Shown here: positions 42,876 to 51,262 of the stretch, one piece after another | Layout: each line of letters opens with the position of its first letter | How positions within the stretch are numbered: position 1 is the first letter of the stretch | DNA from: Bacteroidota bacterium | GTDB taxonomy: Bacteria; Bacteroidota; Bacteroidia; Chitinophagales; Chitinophagaceae | DNA length: 64,000 bases | Direction: 5' to 3' | Assembly (NCBI GenBank): GCA_030706735.1 | Contig: JAUZNZ010000003.1 | Span: forward strand, 124,001 to 188,000 | The notes under the pieces: generated by a model | What the model was told of the DNA's origin: nothing | What the model saw: only the letters and a program-made list of their open reading frames with translations | Database searches by the model: none | Position numbers and translations under genes: made by a program

Positions 42876-43314
42876 ATGAATTTAATAAATCGGTTTTCTG
42901 TGTCGCGCTGCCCTGCTTTATACGCCCTTTTTATTGGCGCATTGGCCTCCTGTACGCACCATCATCGACCCTTTACCGAACAGGACCATGGCCTCGTTAA
43001 AGACAGCGTGATCCGGTTGGCCGAGGCCATTGCACGGGACGTTTCTTCCAAAGGGCCGATCGCCTGGCTGGACTATTTTGACGATTCCCCCGGCTTTTTT
43101 ATGGCTAATGATGGCAATCTGGCCTTCCGCGATTATCAGGCAGCAAAGAAGTTCATCCAGGACACACTGGTAATCAGGGTCGGAGTTTCATGAGGTGTTA
43201 ACGGCCACCGACGGGCGGCGTCTGATGACAGACGGCTATTTTACCGGAACCGCCCGGTTGACCACTCGGGGCTGGAAGCTGATAAATCTTCATTGGTCGA
43301 CGAAGAAGCCCTGA
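42876..43314 (+). pseudogene. Broken NTF2/SnoaL-like lipoprotein gene
   Basis: The first frame gives a lipoprotein signal (YALFIGALASC) and the N-terminal half of an NTF2-like domain (VKDSVIRLAEAIARDVSSKG; WLDYFDDSPGFFMANDGNLA), then stops at 43193. The C-terminal half continues in the next frame from about 43188: FHEVLTATDGRRLMTDGYFT, then GWKLINLHWS and a stop at 43312-43314. About 20 codons of the middle of the domain seem to be missing at the junction. This looks like an internal deletion that shifted the frame, leaving a pseudogene. Confidence 0.7.
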
Positions 43315-43411
43315 TGACAACCTTCGAACCATTTGCATAAATGATTTGTTGTATATCAGGCGATTTATATGAAAAAAAACTGAAATATTAACCAAATTGC
43401 CCCATAAGTTC

Positions 43412-44257
43412 ATGCGTAGACCTTTATCGAGCAACCTGCTCCTGAGCCTATTTCTGGTCTCCCTGTTTTCTTGCCGCGCCCTTAACTTTTATGGCGACGC
43501 GGACAAGCCAATCTATAATGCCGATTACGAAAAAGTACCGAACGCGGAGCCGTCTGACTCGCTGAATGTGGTAACATTCAACATCAAAAAAGCCATTAAA
43601 ATAGAATTGGCGATTTCCGAAATGAAAGAGCTGGAAAAGAAAACGCCCGTCGACATTTATTTGTTACAGGAAATGAATGAACAAGGCGTAGACTCTATTG
43701 CAAAGGGCCTGGGCTTGAATTCCTTGTACATCCCCATTGCGTATGACAGGTCGGATAAGAAAGATATAGGCAACGCGATCCTGACGAAAGGTACCATAGT
43801 GCATCCCGAAAAATTGATCTTGCCTCATGCCAAATGGCAGAACCAGCAAAGGCGGAGCATTACGATTGGTGAAGTAGATATCCATCAGAAGAAAATTCTG
43901 GTGTTCAGCGTGCACACGGAGACCGTGGCAATGAGCCGGAAAATGCGGGCGGACCAGGTTGATTCCGTTATTCACTACGGTCAGCAGGAGTCAACACATT
44001 ATAAATATGTATTGATAGGAGGGGACTTCAATACCGCCTTTCCGAAATACGCCCGCTCGGTCGTGAGCAAGTTCAACAGCAGTGGATTTGATTGTCAGAC
44101 ATCGAAGGTGGGCAGCACCGCGAAGGCCATGATGGGATTGGTGTCGCCTGTAAACGATTATTTATTTTCAAAGGGATTTGCATTTATGAATGCCTACGCG
44201 ATACGCGATTCAAAATCAAGCGACCATTACCCCGTATTTGCCACATTGCGATTTTGA
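43412..44257 (+). CDS. Exported endonuclease/exonuclease/phosphatase (EEP) family lipoprotein
   Basis: A 281-residue EEP-fold hydrolase with a lipoprotein signal (LLLSLFLVSLFSC). Fold motifs are VVTFNIKKAIK, DIYLLQEMNE (metal Glu), VFSVHTETVAMS, IGGDFNTAF (catalytic Asp/Asn) and KSSDHYPVFATL (catalytic Asp/His). The group covers nucleases, phosphatases and sphingomyelinases; an exported lipoprotein form suggests a phosphodiesterase acting outside the cytoplasm. It starts 97 bp after the broken NTF2-like gene. Confidence 0.82.
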   Translation: MRRPLSSNLLLSLFLVSLFSCRALNFYGDADKPIYNADYEKVPNAEPSDSLNVVTFNIKKAIKIELAISEMKELEKKTPVDIYLLQEMNEQGVDSIAKGLGLNSLYIPIAYDRSDKKDIGNAILTKGTIVHPEKLILPHAKWQNQQRRSITIGEVDIHQKKILVFSVHTETVAMSRKMRADQVDSVIHYGQQESTHYKYVLIGGDFNTAFPKYARSVVSKFNSSGFDCQTSKVGSTAKAMMGLVSPVNDYLFSKGFAFMNAYAIRDSKSSDHYPVFATLRF

Positions 44258-44259
44258 AG

Positions 44260-44280
44260 ATCAAACCATAATGGTTTGAT
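44260..44280. promoter_or_regulatory. Perfect 21-bp palindrome in the AraC gene promoter
   Basis: ATCAAACCAT (44260-44269) and ATGGTTTGAT (44271-44280) form perfect 10-bp arms around a single A, just upstream of the -7 box at 44286. This is the position of an operator between -33 and -7. It could also end transcription of the EEP gene, but no good T-run follows. Confidence 0.55.
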
Positions 44281-44285
44281 TTCAT

Positions 44286-44293
44286 TAGTTTTG
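44286..44293 (+). promoter_or_regulatory. -7 box TAGTTTTG of the AraC gene
   Basis: TAGTTTTG matches TAnnTTTG and ends 4 nt before the ATG at 44298, implying a near-leaderless transcript. Confidence 0.6.
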
Positions 44294-44297
44294 TAGG

Positions 44298-45179
44298 ATG
44301 ACCGTCAAAGTAGCATCTGAAATTCCAGGATTAGATATTGAAGACCTGAAACTGCAAGGTTTTAAAGTCCACGAACTGCCTGCATCGGTAGAAATCCCGG
44401 TTTCCCGCGGCAGGCGTGATTTTTATAAAATGGGCCTGGTAACCGGCAAGATGACCGTTTATTATGCCGATAAGATTTTGGAAATAAATGATACCGTTCT
44501 CTTTTTCGTCAATCCCAGTGTTCCTCATTCTGTCGTTCGTCGTTCTAAAAAGAGAACCGGGTATGCCTGTCTTTTTACTGAACCTTTTATCACGGGCAGG
44601 GGACGAACCGGGATATTAAAACACTCCCCGTTATTCCAGAGTGGCGACGCACCCGTAATTCCACTCAACAGCGAGCAGGCCTCGTTTATGTCGGGCATTT
44701 TTCAAAAGATGTTGGCTGTATACCGCGGTGATTATCATTATAAGAGCGAACTGATCAGGAATTGCATAGAACTGATCATTCACGAAGCGCTAAGGATACA
44801 GCCATCGCAAAACGTGTCGCCTTTCAAAAATGCAGCCACCAGGATCACCCATTTATTTATGGATCTGCTGGAGAGGCAATTCCCCGTAGATCGTATGGGC
44901 GAACCCCTGGGGCTACGAACCGCGCAGGACTTTGCGGTCGGCCTTTCTGTTCATGTAAACTACCTTAACCGGTCCGTAAAGGCAGTTACCGGCAAGCCTA
45001 CATCCGTGCACATCGCAGAGCGCATAACCGCCGAAGCAAAAGCCCTTTTGCATCACACAGACTGGAGCGTGGCAGACATTGCCTATGCCCTCGGCTTCGA
45101 ATATCCCACCTACTTCAACAACTATTTCAAGCGTGTGACCGGTACTACCCCAAAAGCACTTAGAAAAGAAAAGGTTTGA
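44298..45179 (+). CDS. AraC-family transcriptional regulator
   Basis: A 293-residue regulator. The N-terminal ~150 residues are a cupin-like sensor (ASVEIPVSRGRRDFYKMGLV; ILEINDTVLFFVNPSVPHSV). The C-terminal AraC domain has two helix-turn-helices: DFAVGLSVHVNYLNRSVKAV and WSVADIAYALGFEYPTYFNN, ending YFKRVTGTTPKALRKE. The start is supported by the -7 box 4 nt upstream. It is followed by an NAD-dependent epimerase-like gene, its likely target; a sequence TTAGTTTGAT near 45193 resembles half of the palindrome in its own promoter. Confidence 0.9.
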   Translation: MTVKVASEIPGLDIEDLKLQGFKVHELPASVEIPVSRGRRDFYKMGLVTGKMTVYYADKILEINDTVLFFVNPSVPHSVVRRSKKRTGYACLFTEPFITGRGRTGILKHSPLFQSGDAPVIPLNSEQASFMSGIFQKMLAVYRGDYHYKSELIRNCIELIIHEALRIQPSQNVSPFKNAATRITHLFMDLLERQFPVDRMGEPLGLRTAQDFAVGLSVHVNYLNRSVKAVTGKPTSVHIAERITAEAKALLHHTDWSVADIAYALGFEYPTYFNNYFKRVTGTTPKALRKEKV

Positions 45180-45264
45180 AAATCATACTTATTAGTTTGA
45201 TTATCGTTAGCAGCTTGCACCGGCTTAATCGAGCTTTGCATCATACATATTAAATAATAACAGC

Positions 45265-46125
45265 TTGAAGATCTTAGTCACAGGAGCTACAGGAAAGATT
45301 GGTAGCAGATATGTTCCACGCATTTTAGCAAAGGGCTATGACGTTCGTATCCTTGTCCGTGATGCTGCGAAAGCATCGGCATTGGTTCAACTCGGCGCCG
45401 GGGTAGTTGTCGGGGATTTATATGGCAAGGATTCTTTGCCGCCTGCAGTAGAAGGCATAGATGTGGTGATACACCTGGCTGCATTGTTCCGGACCTTTAC
45501 TGATAATGAAGGTATCATAAAAACAAATCATGCAGGAACTGTAGCGCTCGCAAATGCATCCATTGCAGCAGGTGTAAAAAGATTTATTTTCGTGAGCACC
45601 GGCAATGTATATGGATCAGGGTACCGGCGCCCTTCGAAGGAAGATGATCTGGTTAATATTAATGACCCCAGACCATATTCATCCAGCAAGATTGCGGCGG
45701 AGCAAGAACTGATTTCACTTTATAAAAGCATAGGCTTTGATGTACGCATACTACGTTCAGGTTTTGTGTATGGGGATAGAGATCCTCATATAGAAGAGAT
45801 AATACCTTTTCTGAAGAAAATGAAACGTCACTCCGGGTCGAGAATGCACATGGTTCATCATCTGGATGTTGCCCAGGCTTTGAATTTACTGCTTCATACC
45901 GATGGCTTAAATGGAGAGATATTCAATGTCGCAGATGATTCGCCTATTAGTTTGTATGAACTTGCTGATCTTTTTGGTCTGGTAACTGATACATTTGATC
46001 CGGCCGAAGGAGCGCTGATTAATCCATTCGAAGGTATAATGGACATTTCAAAACTTAGGAAGAAGACTGGCTTCAGGCCACTTGTGCCAAGTTATTATCT
46101 GGCGCGTGAATTGGACATTTTATAA
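45265..46125 (+). CDS. NAD-dependent epimerase/dehydratase family protein
   Basis: An extended SDR of 286 residues. [20 protein letters not shown] is the GxxGxxG nucleotide loop, and [20 protein letters not shown] with [10 protein letters not shown] gives the catalytic Ser and a region where the usual YxxxK reads YSSSK. The start is a TTG at 45265; no ATG is close. The start codon of the family matches this position. Codon use here is more AT-rich than in the neighbours. The substrate is probably a nucleotide sugar or small ketone; not determinable. Confidence 0.82.
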   Translation: MKILVTGATGKIGSRYVPRILAKGYDVRILVRDAAKASALVQLGAGVVVGDLYGKDSLPPAVEGIDVVIHLAALFRTFTDNEGIIKTNHAGTVALANASIAAGVKRFIFVSTGNVYGSGYRRPSKEDDLVNINDPRPYSSSKIAAEQELISLYKSIGFDVRILRSGFVYGDRDPHIEEIIPFLKKMKRHSGSRMHMVHHLDVAQALNLLLHTDGLNGEIFNVADDSPISLYELADLFGLVTDTFDPAEGALINPFEGIMDISKLRKKTGFRPLVPSYYLARELDIL

Positions 46126-46151
46126 TAAAATATCTACCTGGGGATTCTCAT

Positions 46152-46760
46152 TCAGAATAATCTTTCATTCGGTGGCTTGACGCCCACCAGGCGGATATAG
46201 ATCGTGGTTTGACCGCGGTGGTGGGTCTGGTGCTCGAATGCCTTGAGCAGCCACGCATAGCGGGTGTCCGTGATATTGCGCATACCGGTAGCCTCGCCAT
46301 ATTTGCTTGGATCCAGTCTCTTTATATACTGAAGGGCAATATCGTAGCTTTTACTTACATAGTAGACGACGGAATCTTTGTTCTGCGCGGTAGGACTGTT
46401 TTCGACGTAGCCGTTGGGCCAATCGATATTTTCGCCGTCATGCCACTTGAACTTTTGGCCGGGTACCCAATCTATCCTTTTACCCGTGGCAACCATGTTT
46501 AAAAAGACATTGTCCCAGGCGAGGTGCAGCATCTGCTCGGCGAAGCTGCGGATACTGTCGACCGCCCTGAAGGAATATTTGTCGGCGGGCATAGCGTTGA
46601 GATAGTCCAGTGTATAGGCTTTGGCCCGTTGCCAATCCTTTATGAATTGTGACTTGATCTGATCACCTGTGATAGGCTGGGCGGATGCACTATAGGTCAA
46701 ACTGGTGAAGGTGACGAGGGCGAAATAAGCGGGTAATTTCTTTATAAAAGGGTGACTCAT
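46152..46760 (-). CDS. DinB-like protein with signal peptide
   Basis: A 202-residue protein of the DinB/YfiT four-helix group. The signal peptide (FALVTFTSLTYSASAQ) places it outside the cytoplasm. Helices include SFAEQMLHLAWDN, with a metal-type His, and WLLKAFEHQTHHRGQTTIYI, with the paired His of the DinB metal site. The start at 46760 gives the best signal peptide; 46778 is an alternative. DinB proteins bind divalent metals and often act as thiol-dependent transferases. It is convergent with the epimerase gene. Confidence 0.8.
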   Translation of the reverse strand: MSHPFIKKLPAYFALVTFTSLTYSASAQPITGDQIKSQFIKDWQRAKAYTLDYLNAMPADKYSFRAVDSIRSFAEQMLHLAWDNVFLNMVATGKRIDWVPGQKFKWHDGENIDWPNGYVENSPTAQNKDSVVYYVSKSYDIALQYIKRLDPSKYGEATGMRNITDTRYAWLLKAFEHQTHHRGQTTIYIRLVGVKPPNERLF

Positions 46761-46882
46761 TGCAGGAATGTTTGACATGAATTTACCCTAATTTCCTATA
46801 GAGGCCAAAACCGAGCCACCGGTTCAGAGCGGCGCCACGGAGGCCTGGTAAAGGGCCTTGCAGATCGATAAGGGAAATAATA

Positions 46883-46900
46883 TAGACAGACTTGTCTGTA
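46883..46900. promoter_or_regulatory. TetR operator copy 1 (TAGACAGA-N3-GTCTGTA)
   Basis: TAGACAGA-CTT-GTCTGTA lies 15 bp before the tetR -7 box. The same sequence with a different 3-bp centre lies upstream of the hydrolase gene at 47489-47506. Confidence 0.7.
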
Positions 46901-46914
46901 TGAATATTTTTACT

Positions 46915-46922
46915 TATTTTTG
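46915..46922 (+). promoter_or_regulatory. -7 box TATTTTTG of the tetR gene
   Basis: TATTTTTG matches TAnnTTTG. Its last G is the first base of an in-frame GTG, which therefore cannot be the start; the ATG at 46940 is used. Confidence 0.6.
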
Positions 46923-46939
46923 TGTTCAATAAACGACAG

Positions 46940-47470
46940 ATGAGTCCCAGAGACAGAATAATGGAAACTGCATCCAGGCTGTTTTATACCCAGGGATATA
47001 ACAATACGGGTATCAACCAGCTGATTAAGGAGGCTAAGGTCGCTAAGGCAAGCTTTTACGAATATTTCCCATCAAAGGAGGATCTTTTGGTCGAATATTT
47101 AAAGGCAGCGGCAGAACAAACAAATAGGTTGTTAAAGACCGCTGTCGAAAAAGCGGCTACTCCCAGGGAAAAGGTGCTTGCGGTATTTGATCACCTGATG
47201 CAGCGATCCAGGCAGACACAATATAACGGCTGCAATTTTCTCAACATTCTTGCAGAGATCCCGCTGAACAATAAGGAAGTCAAGACCCTGGTCCGGTCCC
47301 AAAAAGATCATATCCGGAGCTTGTTCAGCCAAATACTTGGCCGGGGTAAAAAGGACCGGCTTGCGGATGAATTGTATCTGCTCTTCGATGCCGCCCTCTC
47401 CACGAGCAAAGTATACGAAGATAGTTGGCCAATCGAAGCATCAAAGCGATTGGCTGCACAACTGATGTAA
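46940..47470 (+). CDS. TetR-family transcriptional repressor
   Basis: A 176-residue regulator. The N-terminal helix-turn-helix reads RDRIMETASRLFYTQGYNNT with INQLIKEAKVAKASFYEYFP, closely matching the TetR signature. The C-terminal domain (from about residue 70) binds an unknown ligand. A matching 18-bp palindrome in its own promoter and in that of the hydrolase gene 54 bp downstream suggests it represses both. The T-run after its stop (TTTTTTTTT) lacks a hairpin. Confidence 0.92.
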   Translation: MSPRDRIMETASRLFYTQGYNNTGINQLIKEAKVAKASFYEYFPSKEDLLVEYLKAAAEQTNRLLKTAVEKAATPREKVLAVFDHLMQRSRQTQYNGCNFLNILAEIPLNNKEVKTLVRSQKDHIRSLFSQILGRGKKDRLADELYLLFDAALSTSKVYEDSWPIEASKRLAAQLM

Positions 47471-47488
47471 TTTTTTTTTAACCTGACA

Positions 47489-47506
47489 TAGACAGAACGG
47501 TCTGTA
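47489..47506. promoter_or_regulatory. TetR operator copy 2 (TAGACAGA-N3-GTCTGTA)
   Basis: TAGACAGA-ACG-GTCTGTA has the same arms as the site at 46883-46900 with a different 3-bp centre. It lies 17 bp before the hydrolase ATG at 47524. Confidence 0.7.
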
Positions 47507-47523
47507 CAATTAAATTAAGAGAT

Positions 47524-48453
47524 ATGAAAAAGACAACACTATCCCTGTTTTTCCTGATCGCTGTACTTTACTCAGCCGGCGTTGTAGCGCAAACGGACGT
47601 AAGACCCCCCACCCAATACCGGACGGTGAAGGTGGATGGATTGGATATCTTCTACCGGGAGGCAGGCGACAAGGACAAACCCTTGATCGTCCTATTGCAT
47701 GGATTTCCTTCCTCATCCCAGATGTATCGGGATCTGATGTCTGATTTGGCTAATGACTTTCACCTGATTGCGCCAGATTATCCCGGGTTCGGCAATAGTA
47801 GTGCTCCCTCAGTTCAGGATTTTGATTACACGTTCGATCATCTGGCCACCATCGTAGCGCATTTTATCGAGGCACTGGGGCTGACGAAATATAGCTTATA
47901 TATGCAGGATTATGGCGGACCGATCGGGTTCCGGATCGCTACGCAAAGGCCGCAGGCTATTCAGGCCCTGATCGTTCAAAATGCAAACGCGTATATGGAG
48001 GGGATTGGCGAAGCCATCGGGCCCTTGTTGAATTACTCGAAAAATCCGAACCCGCAAACGGAATCGGCGGCGAGGAGTATTTTGACGCTTGAATCCACCA
48101 AATGGCAATACCTCGACGGGGCGGAAGAACCTGCCAGGATCGATCCCGACAGTTATGCAATAGATCAATTCTACCTTGATAGGAAAGGAAACGACGCAAT
48201 TCAATTGTCCCTGTTTAGAGATTATAAGAACAATTTGACGTTGTATGATAAGTGGCATAGCTATCTTAGGAAGTACCAGCCTCCCGTCCTTATTATATCC
48301 GGCAAAAATGACAAGATATTTGTTTCGGCAGGCGCGGCACCCTTTAAGAAGGATGTGCCCACTGCCCGGATCCAATTGCTGAACGGCGGTCATTTTGTTC
48401 TTGCAGAGAAGCACAGAGAGGCTGCACAACTTATCAGGGATTTCCTCCGCTAA
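47524..48453 (+). CDS. Exported alpha/beta hydrolase, haloalkane-dehalogenase/epoxide-hydrolase type
   Basis: A 309-residue alpha/beta hydrolase with a signal peptide (MKKTTLSLFFLIAVLYSAGV, then VAQ). LLHGFPSSSQMYRDLM carries the HGxP oxyanion-hole motif, and YMQDYGGPIGFRIA has Asp at the nucleophile position, as in epoxide hydrolases and dehalogenases rather than Ser esterases. LIISGKNDKIF and NGGHFVLAEKH give the acid and the catalytic His. It is probably repressed by the TetR protein encoded upstream, so its substrate may also be the inducer. Export of this enzyme type is common in Bacteroidota. Confidence 0.88.
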   Translation: MKKTTLSLFFLIAVLYSAGVVAQTDVRPPTQYRTVKVDGLDIFYREAGDKDKPLIVLLHGFPSSSQMYRDLMSDLANDFHLIAPDYPGFGNSSAPSVQDFDYTFDHLATIVAHFIEALGLTKYSLYMQDYGGPIGFRIATQRPQAIQALIVQNANAYMEGIGEAIGPLLNYSKNPNPQTESAARSILTLESTKWQYLDGAEEPARIDPDSYAIDQFYLDRKGNDAIQLSLFRDYKNNLTLYDKWHSYLRKYQPPVLIISGKNDKIFVSAGAAPFKKDVPTARIQLLNGGHFVLAEKHREAAQLIRDFLR

Positions 48454-48497
48454 CAGGCATTTTAATTTCGCTATTTAACACTTGCACTTTCTTGTCA

Positions 48498-48505
48498 TAA
48501 CTTTG
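48498..48505 (+). promoter_or_regulatory. -7 box TAACTTTG of the AraC-GyrI gene
   Basis: TAACTTTG matches TAnnTTTG and ends 4 nt before the GTG start at 48510; the transcript would be leaderless or nearly so. Confidence 0.6.
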
Positions 48506-48509
48506 CCTT

Positions 48510-49340
48510 GTGGAAGTCATTGACAACATATTGCATTACATACAGAGCCATTTTGACCAGGATTTGCCCTTGGAAACGTTGGCGGAGCAGGCGCATTATT
48601 CTCCCTATCATTTTCACCGCCTGTTCAAGCAACAGGTCGGGGAAGCGCCCAAGCAGTATTTATTGCGACTGCGCCTCGAAAGAGCTCTCAAGGAACTGAT
48701 CTTTTATCCCCAAAAATCCGTTTATGCTATTGCCGTAGACAGTGGTTTCAACTCCCAATCAGCCTTTGCCAGGGCGTTTAAAAATAAGTACGGGATCCCT
48801 GCAGAACAATACCGGGAGCGAGCGGTGAAAACGATCCGGGAAAGAACGGATACCATTACGCCGGATGTACAGCAGTTTCCAATCTCTGTGAGTCGTCTGG
48901 AGCGTTTTTATATTGCCAGTGAGTTAACCTTCCTGACGCAAGAAGAGGAGATCATGCGAAAATTCAAGGAGCTGCATACATGGGCCTCTGTCCGGGAACT
49001 GACAGGCAAGGAACCCGAATTTTACGGGGTCTTCATCGATTCTCCGTTGTCGACTCCCTTGCCAAAATGCCGTTATCTGGCAGGGATCCGTATTCGCGAG
49101 TCGGTTTCCGGCAAAGGCTGCCAAACACTGGGCGGGTTCACCGTTGCGCAGATACCCGTAATGGGAAATTCTGAAGTATCGACAAGCTATGCCCTGTATG
49201 TGAAGCAACGCTGGATGAACGACAGCGGATATGAGATCATACAGGGCATTTCCGGGTTTGAACGCTTTGTACAGATGGACTATTCAAGATCGTATTCCCA
49301 ACAGCATCGTACGATTTATATAGGGATTCAGCCCAAATAG
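48510..49340 (+). CDS. AraC-type regulator with C-terminal GyrI-like effector domain
   Basis: A 276-residue regulator with the DNA-binding part first. The AraC domain (residues 1-105) has LPLETLAEQAHYSPYHFHRL and SVYAIAVDSGFNSQSAFARA, ending FKNKYGIPAEQYRER. The C-terminal ~155 residues are a GyrI-like small-molecule domain (FYIASELTFLTQEEEIMRKF ... GGFTVAQIPVMGNSEVSTSY). This order, like MarA/Rob/BmrR relatives, suits sensing drugs or hydrophobic compounds. The GTG start is supported by the adjacent -7 box. An SDR gene follows after 97 bp with its own promoter. Confidence 0.9.
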   Translation: MEVIDNILHYIQSHFDQDLPLETLAEQAHYSPYHFHRLFKQQVGEAPKQYLLRLRLERALKELIFYPQKSVYAIAVDSGFNSQSAFARAFKNKYGIPAEQYRERAVKTIRERTDTITPDVQQFPISVSRLERFYIASELTFLTQEEEIMRKFKELHTWASVRELTGKEPEFYGVFIDSPLSTPLPKCRYLAGIRIRESVSGKGCQTLGGFTVAQIPVMGNSEVSTSYALYVKQRWMNDSGYEIIQGISGFERFVQMDYSRSYSQQHRTIYIGIQPK

Positions 49341-49395
49341 CAAGAAATGCAAAATGATTCGCAAAATCTGGCAAATTACCCGCTGCCGGCATAGC

Positions 49396-49403
49396 TAGCT
49401 TTG
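49396..49403 (+). promoter_or_regulatory. -7 box TAGCTTTG of the atypical SDR gene
   Basis: TAGCTTTG matches TAnnTTTG, 34 nt before the ATG at 49438. Confidence 0.5.
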
Positions 49404-49437
49404 ACATGTTAATATCATTTCAAACGGAATTAAAAGC

Positions 49438-50148
49438 ATGTCAAAAATGAAGGTAGTTATTGCAGGCGGCACTTCGGGTATCGGACTGGCGACGGCAAAG
49501 ATCCTTGCCAATAGTGGAGCGGAAATAATTATAACGGGACGCAATCCCCAAAAATTGGAGCAGGCCATGGCTTCACTACCGAAAGGGGTGCGGGGACAAT
49601 GTGTAAATGCGGCCAACCTGGCGGAACAGAAAGCATTTCTGGCTGCCACAGGTCATATCGATCATCTGGTACTTTCGCTGGGTGGAAACAAAGGATTGGG
49701 CTTATTTAGGGATCTGGACTTGGTGCAGTTACGACAAGGATTTGAAGAAAAATTTTTCCTTCATCTGCAAATTCTGCAGGATGCACTACCTTATCTGTCG
49801 GAGCATGCCAGTGTCACCCTTATAACGGCAGTGAGCGGTCATGCACATTTTCCCGGCATCGCAGGCATCGGCGCCATTAACGGCGCGCTTGAGGTCACTG
49901 TCCCTATACTTGCCAAAGAATTGCAGCCGGTGCGGGTGAATGCCGTATCTCCCGGGGCAATTGATACGCCCTGGTGGAGTTTTGTGCCGGAAAGCACTCG
50001 TGGTGAAACCTTTCAACAATATGCGCAGATGACCCCCGTGCGCAGGATAGGGCAGCCTGAAGACATCGCCGGCATGGTTAAGGAAGTAATCTTCAACTCT
50101 TTTATTACCGGCCAGGTGATCACGGTGGATGGTGGGTTAGGATTATGA
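49438..50148 (+). CDS. Atypical SDR lacking the catalytic Tyr-Lys pair
   Basis: A 236-residue short-chain dehydrogenase fold. The cofactor loop IAGGTSGIGLATAKILANSG and ITGRNPQKL are normal, and PGAIDTPWW with ITGQVITVDGGLG close the fold. Where classical SDRs have YxxxK, this protein reads GIAGIGAINGALE, so Tyr is replaced by Ile and Lys by Asn. SLGGNKG replaces the usual NNAG. It may use another mechanism or bind ligands without reduction. It is near regulators for small molecules. Confidence 0.82.
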   Translation: MSKMKVVIAGGTSGIGLATAKILANSGAEIIITGRNPQKLEQAMASLPKGVRGQCVNAANLAEQKAFLAATGHIDHLVLSLGGNKGLGLFRDLDLVQLRQGFEEKFFLHLQILQDALPYLSEHASVTLITAVSGHAHFPGIAGIGAINGALEVTVPILAKELQPVRVNAVSPGAIDTPWWSFVPESTRGETFQQYAQMTPVRRIGQPEDIAGMVKEVIFNSFITGQVITVDGGLGL

Positions 50149-50179
50149 CCCTGAGCCATCAGGCCTGAGCCGGCTTGGA

Positions 50180-50587
50180 CTAATGTGTGTTGGAAAGCAC
50201 GCGTTGTTCCCCGGGCTGATGTACAATACGAAAAAGAGCGTATATAAGCATGATGAAAATTAGCGCTATGCTGGCTTTCACATAGTCCGCGACGCTGTTG
50301 ATTTGAAGGCCTGAAATGAACGCAAAAATGACATCGAAAGTGAAACCTGCAAAGACCCATTCTTTCAATCTGTTGAAATAGGGCAACCATAATGCGATGA
50401 CTCCGATGATCTTTGCAAAGCCTAGCGTGGTTATAAAATAAGGAGGATAACCCATGCTCAGTGTTTTGGGGTACGTTGCGGGGTTTTTCGTGACCTCGAG
50501 GAAGCCGCTGATTAAAAATAAGATCCCAATGATCCCAATGCCGAAATAATATAAATAATTGACTTTCTTGTTTGTCTTATTTTTCAT
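50180..50587 (-). CDS. DoxX-like membrane protein
   Basis: A 135-residue protein with four hydrophobic segments (YLYYFGIGIIGILFLISGFL; FITTLGFAKIIGVIALWLPY; WVFAGFTFDVIFAFISGLQI; ASIALIFIMLIYALFRIVHQ), the DoxX/DoxD-like fold. Bacteroidota carry many such small proteins near regulators; they have no settled function. It is in the same direction as the Crp-type gene, 63 bp downstream of it. Confidence 0.82.
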   Translation of the reverse strand: MKNKTNKKVNYLYYFGIGIIGILFLISGFLEVTKNPATYPKTLSMGYPPYFITTLGFAKIIGVIALWLPYFNRLKEWVFAGFTFDVIFAFISGLQINSVADYVKASIALIFIMLIYALFRIVHQPGEQRVLSNTH

Positions 50588-50650
50588 GACCTTTTTGCTG
50601 GCAAATTTCGCGAAAGGGATCGACTGATTTATTGATAAATGATAAAAACC

Positions 50651-51262
50651 TCATTGGGCCGCGTTTATTCTGCTTAGGGATTCCTGAGTTATTCCCAGGT
50701 AAGATGCCACCGTTTTATTTGGCAGCTGTCTGATGATGCGAGGGTTCTGTTGCAGGAGGTTTTTGTATCGTTCTGTTGCGTTCAGGGTAAGAAGGTTCTG
50801 CACCCGTTCCGTGTACATTATACATAGATTTTCCAAAACAGTGGCATAGCTATTTCTGAACCAGAGGCTCTTTTGACATAATTTTAAAAATGAGGCATGA
50901 TCAATCACCAAAAGTTCACTTTCGGTAAGCGATTCAATATTCTCCGTGGCGGGCGTTTGTTTTAAAAAACTGGGTATGGACCAACAGAAGGACTTTTCCA
51001 GAGCAATACAGCGCGTAAATTCTTCGCCTTTGTCAGTAGTATAGTAAGTGTGCAGGCATCCTTTGACAACAAAGTATAGGCATCTGCATACCTGACCTTT
51101 TGCAAGCAACTGTTCTTTTTTGGCTGTCTTCTTTATGACAAAATGCTCCTTTAGCCATTCTATTTCGGAGTTGTCCGGCAATCCTCCGACATCCAGACTT
51201 TGTATCATCTTTTCGATATGGACATTTTCGGTATTTGTGTCAAATGATTGTTGCATGTGCAT
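50651..51262 (-). CDS. Crp/Fnr-family transcriptional regulator
   Basis: A 203-residue regulator with a cyclic-nucleotide-binding-like barrel (KKEQLLAKGQVCRCLYFVVK with GCLHTYYTTDKGEEFTRCIA) and a C-terminal winged helix (RQLPNKTVASYLGITQESLS). The barrel lacks the clear cAMP-binding arginine motif, as in many Bacteroidota members. The ATG at 51262 is chosen because a TACATTTG -7 box ends 9 nt before it (minus strand); the reading frame upstream crosses that promoter. It probably controls the DoxX-like gene downstream. Confidence 0.85.
   Translation of the reverse strand: MHMQQSFDTNTENVHIEKMIQSLDVGGLPDNSEIEWLKEHFVIKKTAKKEQLLAKGQVCRCLYFVVKGCLHTYYTTDKGEEFTRCIALEKSFCWSIPSFLKQTPATENIESLTESELLVIDHASFLKLCQKSLWFRNSYATVLENLCIMYTERVQNLLTLNATERYKNLLQQNPRIIRQLPNKTVASYLGITQESLSRINAAQ

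Noticed and set aside
46922-46939. GTG start for the TetR gene
   Set aside because: The GTG overlaps the -7 box TATTTTTG, so it would lie before the transcript; ATG at 46940 is used.
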